Below are positions 1 to 7,447 of a stretch of DNA of 64,000 nt, piece after piece. Position 1 is the first letter of the stretch; the number at the start of each line of letters is the position of its first letter. The translations under genes were made by a program, and so were the position numbers. A model generated the notes under the pieces. It searched no databases. It saw only the letters and a program-made list of their open reading frames with translations, and was not told the DNA's origin. The stretch is from Cohnella fermenti. GTDB taxonomy: Bacteria > Bacillota > Bacilli > Paenibacillales > Paenibacillaceae. The DNA lies in contig NZ_SSOB01000017.1 in the NCBI RefSeq assembly GCF_004801405.1, forward strand, positions 1-64,000. Direction: 5' to 3'.

Positions 1-109
1 CTTAAACGACTCTGTTGCCAGCTTCGCTCCAAGACTCGCTATTGGTGGCGTGGCTTCGCCTTTTCCAAGCAGGGTTTCCACCTGCTAAGTTACTCAACCT
101 ATGCTCGGT

Positions 110-290
110 CGCTCTGATTTTTCACATTCGTCGGCTTGGATTTCGGTAGATTGAGGGGTTTTATGTGGTTTTTAGCATTTATCACGGCACTTCGGGACGG
201 AACAGCTCCGATGAATGTGATTTTTAGCATATAATCGCCCAAACGCCCCGTTATCGCCCTGCGCCAATGTGAATTTTCGCATAAATTCCC
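110..290 (+). repeat. Intergenic array A: four dyad cores spaced 51-52 bp
   Basis: Four copies of a 16-bp imperfect dyad near ATGTGATTTTTCRCAT start at 112, 163, 215 and 267, so the steps are 51, 52 and 52 bp. The DNA between cores is unrelated from unit to unit. The T-tract lies on the plus strand in every copy. The array lies just downstream of the minus-strand permease gene ending at 305. Positions 1-109 show no other feature. Confidence 0.75.
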
Positions 291-304
291 GCCACTGCCC
301 CGGG

Positions 305-1138
305 TTACATCTTCAGCGCGCCTTGCGTCATCCCCTGAATGTAATACTTCATGCCGAAGGAGAAGATGAGCAGCAGCGGGACGGACGAGATCGCGTATGC
401 GGCGAATCGCGTGCCGAGATCGGTCACCCCGAACTGCTTCGTGAAGATGGTCAGTCCCACCGCGATCACCTGAAGGTTGCTGTCCCGGATCGTCAGCAGC
501 GGCCAGATGTAGTCGTTGTAGACGCCGACCGACTGCATGATGAACAGCGTGGCGAGAATCGGCAGCGAGAGCGGAATAACGATGCGAAGGAAGACGCGCA
601 TCTCCGCGGCTCCGTCGATTCGGGCCGCCTCGAACAGCTCGCTCGGCAAGCCCGACATATAGGTGCGGCACAGGAACGTCCCGAAGATCTGCCCGCCCGC
701 CGCGCTGGAGACGATAATGACCCACGGCGTGTTCGTCAGCCCCATGTTCTCGTACAGCACATAGGAGGGGATGAGCGTCAGAATGCCCGGAATCATCATG
801 ATCGCCAGCATCATCATAAACAGGATTTCCTTGCCGGGGAATGTTTTCTTCGCGAAAATATACCCGGATATCGAGGACAGAAGCATCACGCACACGCTTC
901 CTCCTACCGCATAGCCCACCGTGTTGATGATGTACCGCCAGATCGCATTCAGAGCCTCGGAATAGTTGCCCCACCTCGCCGGAGCCGGAAGGCCCCAGAA
1001 GTTGCCGAGAATCTGGGCGTTGCTCTTAAGCGAGCTGATGAGCATAAACAGGATCGGCACGAGGGTCAGGAAGACGAGAACGGCCAGAACCAAAATAATG
1101 ACGAGCTGCCTGAGATTGAATTGCAAGCGTAAATTCAT
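305..1138 (-). CDS. Carbohydrate ABC transporter permease, MalG/LacG type
   Basis: This 277-residue integral membrane protein is the second permease of a CUT1-type sugar importer. It shows about six membrane segments and the cytoplasmic EAA loop that docks the ATPase (EAARIDGA, near residue 166, followed by an IPLSLPIL stretch). The length is normal for MalG-like permeases. The start ATG has a GGGAGGG ribosome site. It lies 12 bp after the fused permease gene and is the last gene of the binding-protein/permease/permease operon. No ATPase gene is present, so a shared MsmX-like ATPase elsewhere is inferred, as is usual in Bacillales. The sugar is not known; neighbouring glycosidases point to an oligosaccharide. 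Confidence 0.93.
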   Translation of the reverse strand: MNLRLQFNLRQLVIILVLAVLVFLTLVPILFMLISSLKSNAQILGNFWGLPAPARWGNYSEALNAIWRYIINTVGYAVGGSVCVMLLSSISGYIFAKKTFPGKEILFMMMLAIMMIPGILTLIPSYVLYENMGLTNTPWVIIVSSAAGGQIFGTFLCRTYMSGLPSELFEAARIDGAAEMRVFLRIVIPLSLPILATLFIMQSVGVYNDYIWPLLTIRDSNLQVIAVGLTIFTKQFGVTDLGTRFAAYAISSVPLLLIFSFGMKYYIQGMTQGALKM

Positions 1139-1150
1139 GGTCGTCCCTCC

Positions 1151-3067
1151 CTAGTCGTCCGCCGATTTGATGAACTTCATATTGATGACCGTAATGACGA
1201 GAATGACCGCGAACATGCTGACGCCAAGCGCCGAAGCGTACCCGAGATCGCTGAACTTCGTGGCGGCGTAGTACATCTGCAGGGCGGGCACATAGGTCGA
1301 ATCCATCGGGCCGCCTCCGGTCACGATCATAATGCCGTTGAAGTCCTGGATGATGCCGATGAGAGCGAGAATAATGAGGAACTTGAACTGGCCGGACAGC
1401 ATCGGAAGGTGGATTGAACGGATGATTCGCGACAGGTTCGCGCCGTCCATCTTCGCCGATTCGGTCAGCTCGCCCGGAATGGCCAGCAGCCCCGCATAGA
1501 ACACGAGCAATTGCAGAATTCCGACGAACGGGAAGCCGATGAAGATAAGCGCCCAGAGCGCGGTCTTCGGGTCGCCGAGCCATCCGTGCGCCCAGGAGCC
1601 GAGGCCGATCAACTGCAGGAAGTTGTTGAACAGCCCCATGTTCGGATCGTAGAAGTTCTGCCATATGAGCAACCCCGCCACCGCCGGAATGACCATCGAG
1701 GCGGTGAACGCCGTCCGGAACCCGTACTGCAGCTTCTTGCCGCACAGGTGATAGATCAATTCGGCGACGATAAGCGGAGGAATGATCGTCTTGATAAGCC
1801 CGGTCACGATAAGGATAAGCAGGTTGCCGAAGCCCTTCGTGACGTAAGGGTCGTGGATCATGCGCTTGAAGTTGTCGAGACCGATGAAGGTCGTCGTTCC
1901 CCCCGGCTGCCACTTGTACAGCGAGTGGAACAATCCCGAGAATGCCGGGAAGTACAGGAACACGAAGATAAGCAGGAAGCTTGGAGCAAGTCCGAGATAA
2001 ATCCATTTGGCCCGCCAGATATCCCGGAAGATTCCCAGCTTGCCCCGTTTCTTCATATACAATAGAAGCAGCGCGATGGCCGCCAGAACGACAACCGCCA
2101 AGGCCGACCACAGGATCGCCTTCATTCGGGCTTCGCTCTCCGCATCCTTCACGGCGCTGCCGACGTCAAGCGTAAGAATTCGCCCGTCGTCCGTTCCCGC
2201 GTAGAGCGTCTTGCCGTCCGGCGCGAACTCCACGGCGCGCCCCGCCCGGCCTTCCTTCGCCTCCCACAGCTTCTTGCCGCTGCGGTCGAAGATGTAGAAG
2301 TTGCCCGACAGATCCGCGGCTCCGAGCAGCTTGCCGTCCTTCGAGAACGCGACGGCGGAGACGCTGTCCCGGGTGCCGAAGGAAGCGGCCTTCTTGCCCT
2401 CGGAATCGAACAGCTCCACCTCGTTCGCATTCGTTCCGACGGCCGTCTCCCCGTCGTCGGTCACGGCGATCGAAGCGATCTGCCCGCCGGCGCCGAACTT
2501 GCGAACGACTTGCCCGTCCTTGTCGACCAGGTGGAGGAATTGGTCCGCCGTCGCGGCGACGATCCATTCCCCGTTCCCGGACACCCGAACCGTCTTCATA
2601 ACCGTGCCGATCGCGGCCGTTCCCGTCGTCTCCCCGGTCTGGCCGTCCACGAACAACAGATCGTTGCTTCGCTGAACGACAACGGCGATGACGGAACCGT
2701 CCTCGGAAGCGGACACGCTCTTGACCTGTCGCTTCATATCGACGTCCCAGCGGGTGCCGCCTGCGGAATCGTAAGCGTAGAGATGCCGATCGTCCGAAGC
2801 GACGAGCAAGGTGCCGTCGTTCAGGAGCTTGACGTCGGTGACGACGTTCTTCGTCTGCTTCTCGTACAGCGGCTGCCCTTCTCGATCGTAGACGATCGCC
2901 TTCGAGCCGTGAGCGCCGACCGCGAGGCGGCTGCCGTCCTCCGAGGAGTTGATGGATGTAATGTCTCCGGCGCCCTCGATGGCCCACTCCGCATTCGCCG
3001 ACACGGCGTTCGGAACGAGCCCCAACAGGAGCGCTAACGTCAGTAGGATCCTGGGGGTTCTTCTCAT
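1151..3067 (-). CDS. Secreted beta-propeller fused to MalF-type sugar ABC permease
   Basis: From the chosen start the product is 638 residues. A signal peptide (about residues 1-25, ending near VSANA) precedes about 320 residues of repeated strand motifs of WD40/PQQ-propeller type (repeated GxxxxVGTxxxxV-like blades). A membrane segment follows near residue 330, then a MalF-like permease core whose EAA loop lies near residue 534. The propeller should therefore face outward and the permease sit in the membrane beside the 277-residue partner. The ATG at 3067 has an AAGGAGG site six bases upstream. Upstream in-frame ATGs and a TTG (3142) have poorer spacing. Ordinary MalF proteins of Gram-positives lack such a domain. 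The propeller may contact substrate or the binding protein, but that is inference. Confidence 0.9.
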   Translation of the reverse strand: MRRTPRILLTLALLLGLVPNAVSANAEWAIEGAGDITSINSSEDGSRLAVGAHGSKAIVYDREGQPLYEKQTKNVVTDVKLLNDGTLLVASDDRHLYAYDSAGGTRWDVDMKRQVKSVSASEDGSVIAVVVQRSNDLLFVDGQTGETTGTAAIGTVMKTVRVSGNGEWIVAATADQFLHLVDKDGQVVRKFGAGGQIASIAVTDDGETAVGTNANEVELFDSEGKKAASFGTRDSVSAVAFSKDGKLLGAADLSGNFYIFDRSGKKLWEAKEGRAGRAVEFAPDGKTLYAGTDDGRILTLDVGSAVKDAESEARMKAILWSALAVVVLAAIALLLLYMKKRGKLGIFRDIWRAKWIYLGLAPSFLLIFVFLYFPAFSGLFHSLYKWQPGGTTTFIGLDNFKRMIHDPYVTKGFGNLLILIVTGLIKTIIPPLIVAELIYHLCGKKLQYGFRTAFTASMVIPAVAGLLIWQNFYDPNMGLFNNFLQLIGLGSWAHGWLGDPKTALWALIFIGFPFVGILQLLVFYAGLLAIPGELTESAKMDGANLSRIIRSIHLPMLSGQFKFLIILALIGIIQDFNGIMIVTGGGPMDSTYVPALQMYYAATKFSDLGYASALGVSMFAVILVITVINMKFIKSADD

Positions 3068-3140
3068 CCTGCTCCTCCTTGCTCTTCCTTGCCCTTCCAT
3101 GTTCATCGGCGTGCGACTCCTTCGTTTATCCTGCAAGGTC

Positions 3141-3177
3141 AATCTGCACAGGCCGCATGCGGCGGCCTGTGCAGATT
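3141..3177 (-). terminator. Strong intercistronic hairpin without U-tract
   Basis: Two perfectly complementary 16-nt arms (3141-3156 and 3162-3177) fold into a GC-rich hairpin between the solute-binding-protein gene and the fused permease gene. No T-run follows. Such hairpins often stabilise the upstream mRNA or attenuate transcription, so the binding protein is made in excess over the permeases; that role here is inferred. Confidence 0.7.
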
Positions 3178-3190
3178 GGGCGGCATTGGA

Positions 3191-4864
3191 TTATTTGCGT
3201 TCCGGCGGCCGGCTCTCCGGCGTATCCAGATCGGACAGCTCCTTCTTATTCTGCTGCAGCATCGGCTCGAGATACTTGTCGACGTTGGCTTGCAGCTCGT
3301 TCAGGTACTGCTCCGTCGTGGTCTGGCCGGCGAAGAAGCGCTGCACGCTGCCGACCCAGTCCTGCACGGACGGCTGGTAATCGTTCAGGCCGCGTGCCAG
3401 ATTGTTGCCTGCGCTGATGTAGCCTTCGGTGTTGCCGATCGGCGTGAAGTCGGCGAACGCGGCCGTCATCTCGGCCGGAAGCGTGATATCCTTCAGCGCC
3501 GGGGCCCCCGAGAGGGCGGCGTCCTTGCTGTTCTGAATCGCCTCGGCGTACACCATGTACCCTTCCGGACTGGTCAGGTACATCATGAAGTTCATGCCGA
3601 GAGCGTTCTGCTCGGCATCCTTGCTGACGAGGCCATAGAAGCCGATCGGAATCTGGATCGTGCGGGCCGGAGCGATGACCTCGGCGCCTTCCATCGACGG
3701 CATGTTGAAGAAGCCGTAATCGAACGCCTTGACGCCGCCTTGCGCGCCTGTCTTCGTCTCGTCCGCGAAGTCCTTCGGCAGTTGGAAGTAGGAGGCCGGG
3801 GTCGACACCATCGTCGCCGCCTTGCCGGTCAGGAACAGTTGGTACGCCTGATCGTCCTTGACGCCGAAGAATCCGTCCGGCGTATAGGAGAACAGCTTCT
3901 TCAGGTTGTCTGCGTATGCCGTCCACGCCGGGTTGCCGGCAATCTTGTAAGGCCCTTCCTTGTCCTTGACGGCCTTCCATTGGCGAAGCTCGTTCTTCGT
4001 GACGTTGCTGTTCGAGTCGTTATACGGGTCCGCCGGGTCGTAGGTCCAGATGTCGTCGATGCCCGGCAAGTACGTGTAGTCCTGATCCTGGGAGCGAATG
4101 ATATTGATGTAGTCCCGCATGTACTGGTCGGCGTAGATGCGCACGAGCCAGCCCGCCTGGTTGCTCCACATCGAATTGGCGTCTCCGGCCAGCGCGAGCG
4201 GCGTAAAGCCGGCCGCCTTGATCTTGTCGAAGTCTGCCGTCAGCTCGCTGAACGTCTTCGGCGTCTCGGTGATGCCGACCTTCTCGAAGATCTCCTTGTT
4301 GTACATCCAGACGATCTGCACGGATTCGAAGTTCAGGTTGTACAGATGATCCTCCGTGCCGACGCCGTCCAGATTGATGCCCATCGCCGCCAGGTCGAGC
4401 GAATCCTTCCACGGCTTGCCGGTATACGGATTCACTTGGTCGAAGTACGGGTAATAATCCACGAACTTCTTGTCCGACATCAGGTTCGCCACTTCATTGT
4501 TCACGACGAGGTCGGCGTCCGGCGTTCCCGCCGCGAATTGCGCGGTCAGCCATTCCTTGTAGCCGTCCAGCGGCTTGATGTCTACAGTGACCTTCACGCC
4601 GGGATTCTTCTTCATGTACGCATCCGCAACCGCGTTCCAGACGGAAGACGATGCATTCGGCAGCGAGATGTTAAGTGTTCCCGCAAGCTCGGAGGCCGCC
4701 GATTCGGACGGGCTGGCGGAGGGGCTCCCGGAAGCGCTCTGTCCGGCGGACGCCGAATTCGAAGCGCTTGGCTCGACCGTGTTATTGCTGTTGCTGCAAG
4801 CTGCCAGCATGGATGTGGCCACCAGAGCTCCAACGAGTAATGCCGATCTTTTGTGAATAGTCAT
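3191..4864 (-). CDS. Extracellular sugar-binding lipoprotein of ABC importer
   Basis: This 557-residue protein is a family 1 extracellular solute-binding protein. It begins with a lipoprotein signal and lipobox LAAC near residue 22, then a Ser/Ala/Pro-rich low-complexity spacer of about 35 residues that should hold it off the membrane. The two-lobed binding fold covers the rest, with typical elements such as WMYNKEIFEKVGI and AATMVSTPASY. It is first in the operon with the two permeases and is separated from them by a strong hairpin. Its ATG has a GAGAGGAG ribosome site. Its promoter region carries GTATAC operators, so control by the nearby GntR/LacI hybrid regulator is likely. Ligand unknown. 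Confidence 0.93.
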   Translation of the reverse strand: MTIHKRSALLVGALVATSMLAACSNSNNTVEPSASNSASAGQSASGSPSASPSESAASELAGTLNISLPNASSSVWNAVADAYMKKNPGVKVTVDIKPLDGYKEWLTAQFAAGTPDADLVVNNEVANLMSDKKFVDYYPYFDQVNPYTGKPWKDSLDLAAMGINLDGVGTEDHLYNLNFESVQIVWMYNKEIFEKVGITETPKTFSELTADFDKIKAAGFTPLALAGDANSMWSNQAGWLVRIYADQYMRDYINIIRSQDQDYTYLPGIDDIWTYDPADPYNDSNSNVTKNELRQWKAVKDKEGPYKIAGNPAWTAYADNLKKLFSYTPDGFFGVKDDQAYQLFLTGKAATMVSTPASYFQLPKDFADETKTGAQGGVKAFDYGFFNMPSMEGAEVIAPARTIQIPIGFYGLVSKDAEQNALGMNFMMYLTSPEGYMVYAEAIQNSKDAALSGAPALKDITLPAEMTAAFADFTPIGNTEGYISAGNNLARGLNDYQPSVQDWVGSVQRFFAGQTTTEQYLNELQANVDKYLEPMLQQNKKELSDLDTPESRPPERK

Positions 4865-4897
4865 GTCGATCTCCTCTCGTTCTCAAGGACATTTTTT

Positions 4898-4912
4898 AAA
4901 GCGCTTACGTTC
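4898..4912. promoter_or_regulatory. Possible degenerate cre site (CcpA)
   Basis: TTTAAAGCGCTTACG matches the catabolite-responsive-element consensus WTGNAANCGNWNNCW at all but two fixed positions. It lies about 35 bp before the sugar-binding-protein start, where carbon catabolite repression would make sense. The match is imperfect, so the call is tentative. Confidence 0.35.
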
Positions 4913-4944
4913 CCCCGCTAAAAAAACTGCTCGACTCGCCAAAG

Positions 4945-5015
4945 GTAAAGTATGATTCAGATATATTCGTATACTTTACTGTATAAAGTATACTGTATAG
5001 TCGGTAGTCACGCAA
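4945..5015 (-). promoter_or_regulatory. Promoter and operator of the sugar importer operon
   Basis: On the minus strand a -35 of TTGCGT (5015-5010) and a -10 of TATACT (4992-4987) are 17 bp apart. The -10 lies inside a perfect inverted repeat: GTATACTTTA (4969-4978) and TAAAGTATAC (4984-4993), five bp apart. A further half-site GTAAAGTAT lies at 4945-4953. Similar GTATAC-centred sites precede three other local genes. The adjacent GntR/LacI hybrid regulator is the obvious candidate binder, which is inference. The -35 lies inside the 3' end of the transposase reading frame. Confidence 0.55.
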
Positions 5016-6084
5016 TAGCTAATTTCAACTTGGCGAAGAGACAAAAAAACGCCGAAATCCTTGTCACTTCAACGTTTTTAGTCGATTTTATCGTTATACA
5101 TCCCGGGAACGCAGGATACAAACCATACCTACCCACCATTCGGAAATGCTTAGGCGGGATGTGCTGTAGGATATCATAAAGAAACCGAAATACGGGCGCC
5201 TTCACATCCACTCGCTTGCCCGTTCGGTGATCCTCATACCAATAATGCACAGTGTGGTAGTCATAACTTACGATTCGGTATTCCGCAATGGCTGGCCTTG
5301 CCAGGTATCTTCCGATATACTTCGCAGCTCCCCTCGCATCTTTCATTCGTTGTTCGGCGTTCACATAAAATCCGTGTGGGTAGCGCCTGTACAGTTCGTT
5401 AACTAACCGCTTTACTTTCTCATCTTTCGGGAACCACTTCAGCATCAAGTCCATCAGCAGCTTCTGCCACGACTTCCTCAGATAGCTATACGGGATGTAC
5501 TCCACACCTTTCCACTGCTTCGTGTTGTCTAAGGCCCCTTCCGTCACCAACGCATGAATATGCGGATTAAATTTCAAGTCTCGTCCGAAGGTATGAATGA
5601 CGGTGATCACTCCGACTTCATATTGCTTGCTCTTATTCTTCCGACGGTAATAATACTGAATGACTTGCGCGACTTGTCGGCTTAACTCGTTCAGCTTCTT
5701 CCGGTCCGCAAAAAACACTTTGCGCAATTCTTTTGGAACCGTGAACACCGTATGTCGATGCGGCACATTCAGGATTCGCTCCTGCTGCTTCTCTGCCCAT
5801 TCATCCGTATATTTCTTTCCACATCCGTGACAAAATCGACTCTTACATGTAAAACAAACGATTACGGGATCAGGCTCTCCTTCTTTGCAGCCGAGACATT
5901 CGTAACGCGCAAATCCCATGTCTTGCGTCCCGCATCGGATTGCCTTTCGAACCGTTGTTTGGATATCTTCTTGTAGCTCTTGAGGAAAGCGGTCGGCATG
6001 AAGTTGCCAGAAGCCATGAAAATGGTCTTTAAGGATTTGTTTCACAATCCCACGTTTCTTCCATGTCTCTGGTTTGTTGTTCAT
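5008..6084 (-). CDS. IS91-family HUH transposase, C-terminus probably lost
   Basis: The 358-residue product has the IS91 layout. An N-terminal zinc-binding region carries paired CxxC motifs (within CLGCKEG, CFTCKSRFCHGCG). The HUH motif is NPHIHALV, and two tyrosines stand in YIGRY (YxxxY), expected to act as the relaxase nucleophiles for rolling-circle transposition. After HFRMVGRYGLY the sequence stops resembling the family and ends in an unrelated 30-residue tail. Family members usually continue with more conserved sequence, so truncation or a frameshift is likely. The ATG at 6084 has a GGAGG site 7 bp upstream; an upstream in-frame ATG at 6123 does not. Probably inactive. Confidence 0.85.
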   Translation of the reverse strand: MNNKPETWKKRGIVKQILKDHFHGFWQLHADRFPQELQEDIQTTVRKAIRCGTQDMGFARYECLGCKEGEPDPVIVCFTCKSRFCHGCGKKYTDEWAEKQQERILNVPHRHTVFTVPKELRKVFFADRKKLNELSRQVAQVIQYYYRRKNKSKQYEVGVITVIHTFGRDLKFNPHIHALVTEGALDNTKQWKGVEYIPYSYLRKSWQKLLMDLMLKWFPKDEKVKRLVNELYRRYPHGFYVNAEQRMKDARGAAKYIGRYLARPAIAEYRIVSYDYHTVHYWYEDHRTGKRVDVKAPVFRFLYDILQHIPPKHFRMVGRYGLYPAFPGCITIKSTKNVEVTRISAFFCLFAKLKLAIA

Positions 6085-6130
6085 CCCAACCCCTCCTACT
6101 GATTTCATCGGCAAGTTATCCACATTTCTT
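5008..6130 (-). mobile_element. IS91-type insertion sequence, ends not resolved
   Basis: The transposase gene at 5008-6084 marks an IS91-like (HUH) element lying between the terminator of the regulator gene (6155-6186) and the promoter of the importer operon. IS91 elements have no terminal inverted repeats, so the ends cannot be fixed by eye and these bounds are approximate. The coding style (AT-richer, different codon use) contrasts with the neighbours, which fits transfer. Confidence 0.5.
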
Positions 6131-6154
6131 CATCGAGTATAATTTCCTAAACAA

Positions 6155-6186
6155 CAAGAAAAGCTGTCGCCTCGAGCCGACAGCTT
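6155..6186 (-). terminator. Terminator of the GntR/LacI-type regulator gene
   Basis: AAGCTGTCG and CGACAGCTT (6161-6169 and 6178-6186) form a 9-bp stem. On the minus strand it is followed by TTCTTGTTG, a fair U-rich tail, 26 bp after the regulator stop codon. Confidence 0.7.
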
Positions 6187-6211
6187 GCCTAAACAATATG
6201 GGGGTATGCGA

Positions 6212-7336
6212 TTATTTGCCGCCGCGCTGCGTCTTCTTCGCCGCAAGCCCGGTGCTGTCCCGCGGAATCAGCGTCGGCACGATCTCATCCTTAAGCAGTT
6301 GATTGTGGCCGGCCTTAAGCTCGAACAGCAAAATCTCCGCGGCCCTCTGCCCAAGCTTCTTCGTATTCTGATTCACGGTCGACAGCGAAGGATAAGTATA
6401 CTTGCTCACCTTGATGTCGTCGTACCCCATAATGCTGATCTCTTCCGGAACGTTCAACCCCATGTCCCGCGCCGCCTCCATCGCACCGAACGCCTTGTAA
6501 TCGCTTGTGGCGAAGATGGCGGTCGGAGGCTGCTCCAGCTTCATCAACTGCCGGAACCCTTCCGCCCCCATCTCAAGCCGTTCCTTGCCGCCGCTCATGA
6601 AGGCGACGAGCTCGGGATCGAAGGCGATCTGGTGCTGCGACAGCGCCAAGCGATAGCCCTGGAGACGAAGAGAGAACTCCTGGTTGACGTCCATGATGGA
6701 ATCCCCGGTTATAATGACGCCGATCCGCTTATGCCCCAGGGAGAGCAAGTGCTGCGTTGCCAGGTACCCTCCCGTTAGATTATCCACAATAACGTAAGGA
6801 ATACCCAGATGCGGGTAATAGAAGTGAACGGTGACGAGGCGCCGGTTCTCTTGTTGCCATGCGGTCAGGCGCGAGAGGTCGAAGTCCTCCTTGGTCGTCA
6901 GCAGAATAATGCCCGCATCCGGATCGTCCGGCAGTTCATAGTCCGCTCCGACATTCCAGAGATGGAAGTCGACCCCGTTCTCCTCGCATGTCAGCTTGAT
7001 CCCGTCGAACATGTCGCCGAAGAACGGATGATCGAAGCTCTCGAGCAATTCCTTGTGCGCGAAGTAGATCGTGCGGATCGGCTTCGCGCCGACTCCTGCG
7101 CTCGGGCTCTCCTGAATGAAGCTGCCCTTGCCCCGAATCCGATAGACGTAGCCTTCCTGCACGAGGTCGGACAGCGCCCGGCGGGACGTGATCTCGCTTG
7201 TGTTGTATTCCTTCGCCAGATCGATCTGCGTCGGCAGCGGATCATGCGGCTTCAGCTCGCCCGATTCGATCTTCTGCTTGATATCGTTCATGATATATTG
7301 GTACATCGGAGTCTTGTCCAGTTTCTCCGTATCCAT
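6212..7336 (-). CDS. GntR-HTH / LacI-sensor hybrid transcriptional regulator
   Basis: The 374-residue protein has an N-terminal winged-helix GntR domain (about residues 8-78, including LAKEYNTSEITSRRALSDL) fused to a periplasmic-binding-protein-like effector domain of the LacI/GalR type (about 95-360, with GYLATQHLLSLGHKRIGVI and PEEISIMGYDDI). This architecture is that of AraR and related sugar-responsive repressors. It should bind DNA as a dimer and release it on binding a sugar. A GTATAC-centred dyad lies 25 bp upstream of its start, and similar sites precede the importer, rhamnosidase operon and a DUF5722 gene, so it probably represses them and itself. The start has a GGGAGGAG site. Confidence 0.92.
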   Translation of the reverse strand: MDTEKLDKTPMYQYIMNDIKQKIESGELKPHDPLPTQIDLAKEYNTSEITSRRALSDLVQEGYVYRIRGKGSFIQESPSAGVGAKPIRTIYFAHKELLESFDHPFFGDMFDGIKLTCEENGVDFHLWNVGADYELPDDPDAGIILLTTKEDFDLSRLTAWQQENRRLVTVHFYYPHLGIPYVIVDNLTGGYLATQHLLSLGHKRIGVIITGDSIMDVNQEFSLRLQGYRLALSQHQIAFDPELVAFMSGGKERLEMGAEGFRQLMKLEQPPTAIFATSDYKAFGAMEAARDMGLNVPEEISIMGYDDIKVSKYTYPSLSTVNQNTKKLGQRAAEILLFELKAGHNQLLKDEIVPTLIPRDSTGLAAKKTQRGGK

Positions 7337-7361
7337 GCGAATCCACTCCTCCCAAGTTGGG

Positions 7362-7375
7362 TTAAGTATACTTTA
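7362..7375. promoter_or_regulatory. Putative autoregulatory operator
   Basis: TTAAGTATACTTTA is a near-perfect 14-bp palindrome 26 bp upstream of the GntR/LacI hybrid regulator gene. Its GTATACTTTA half is identical to the half-site before the sugar importer operon at 4969-4978. Confidence 0.5.
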
Positions 7376-7447
7376 GGCCGCAGATTTTCGCAAGACGAAC
7401 AGGCGACTCGAGCCCGAAGCTCTTGCCGCCTATCGTAACGTATATAT

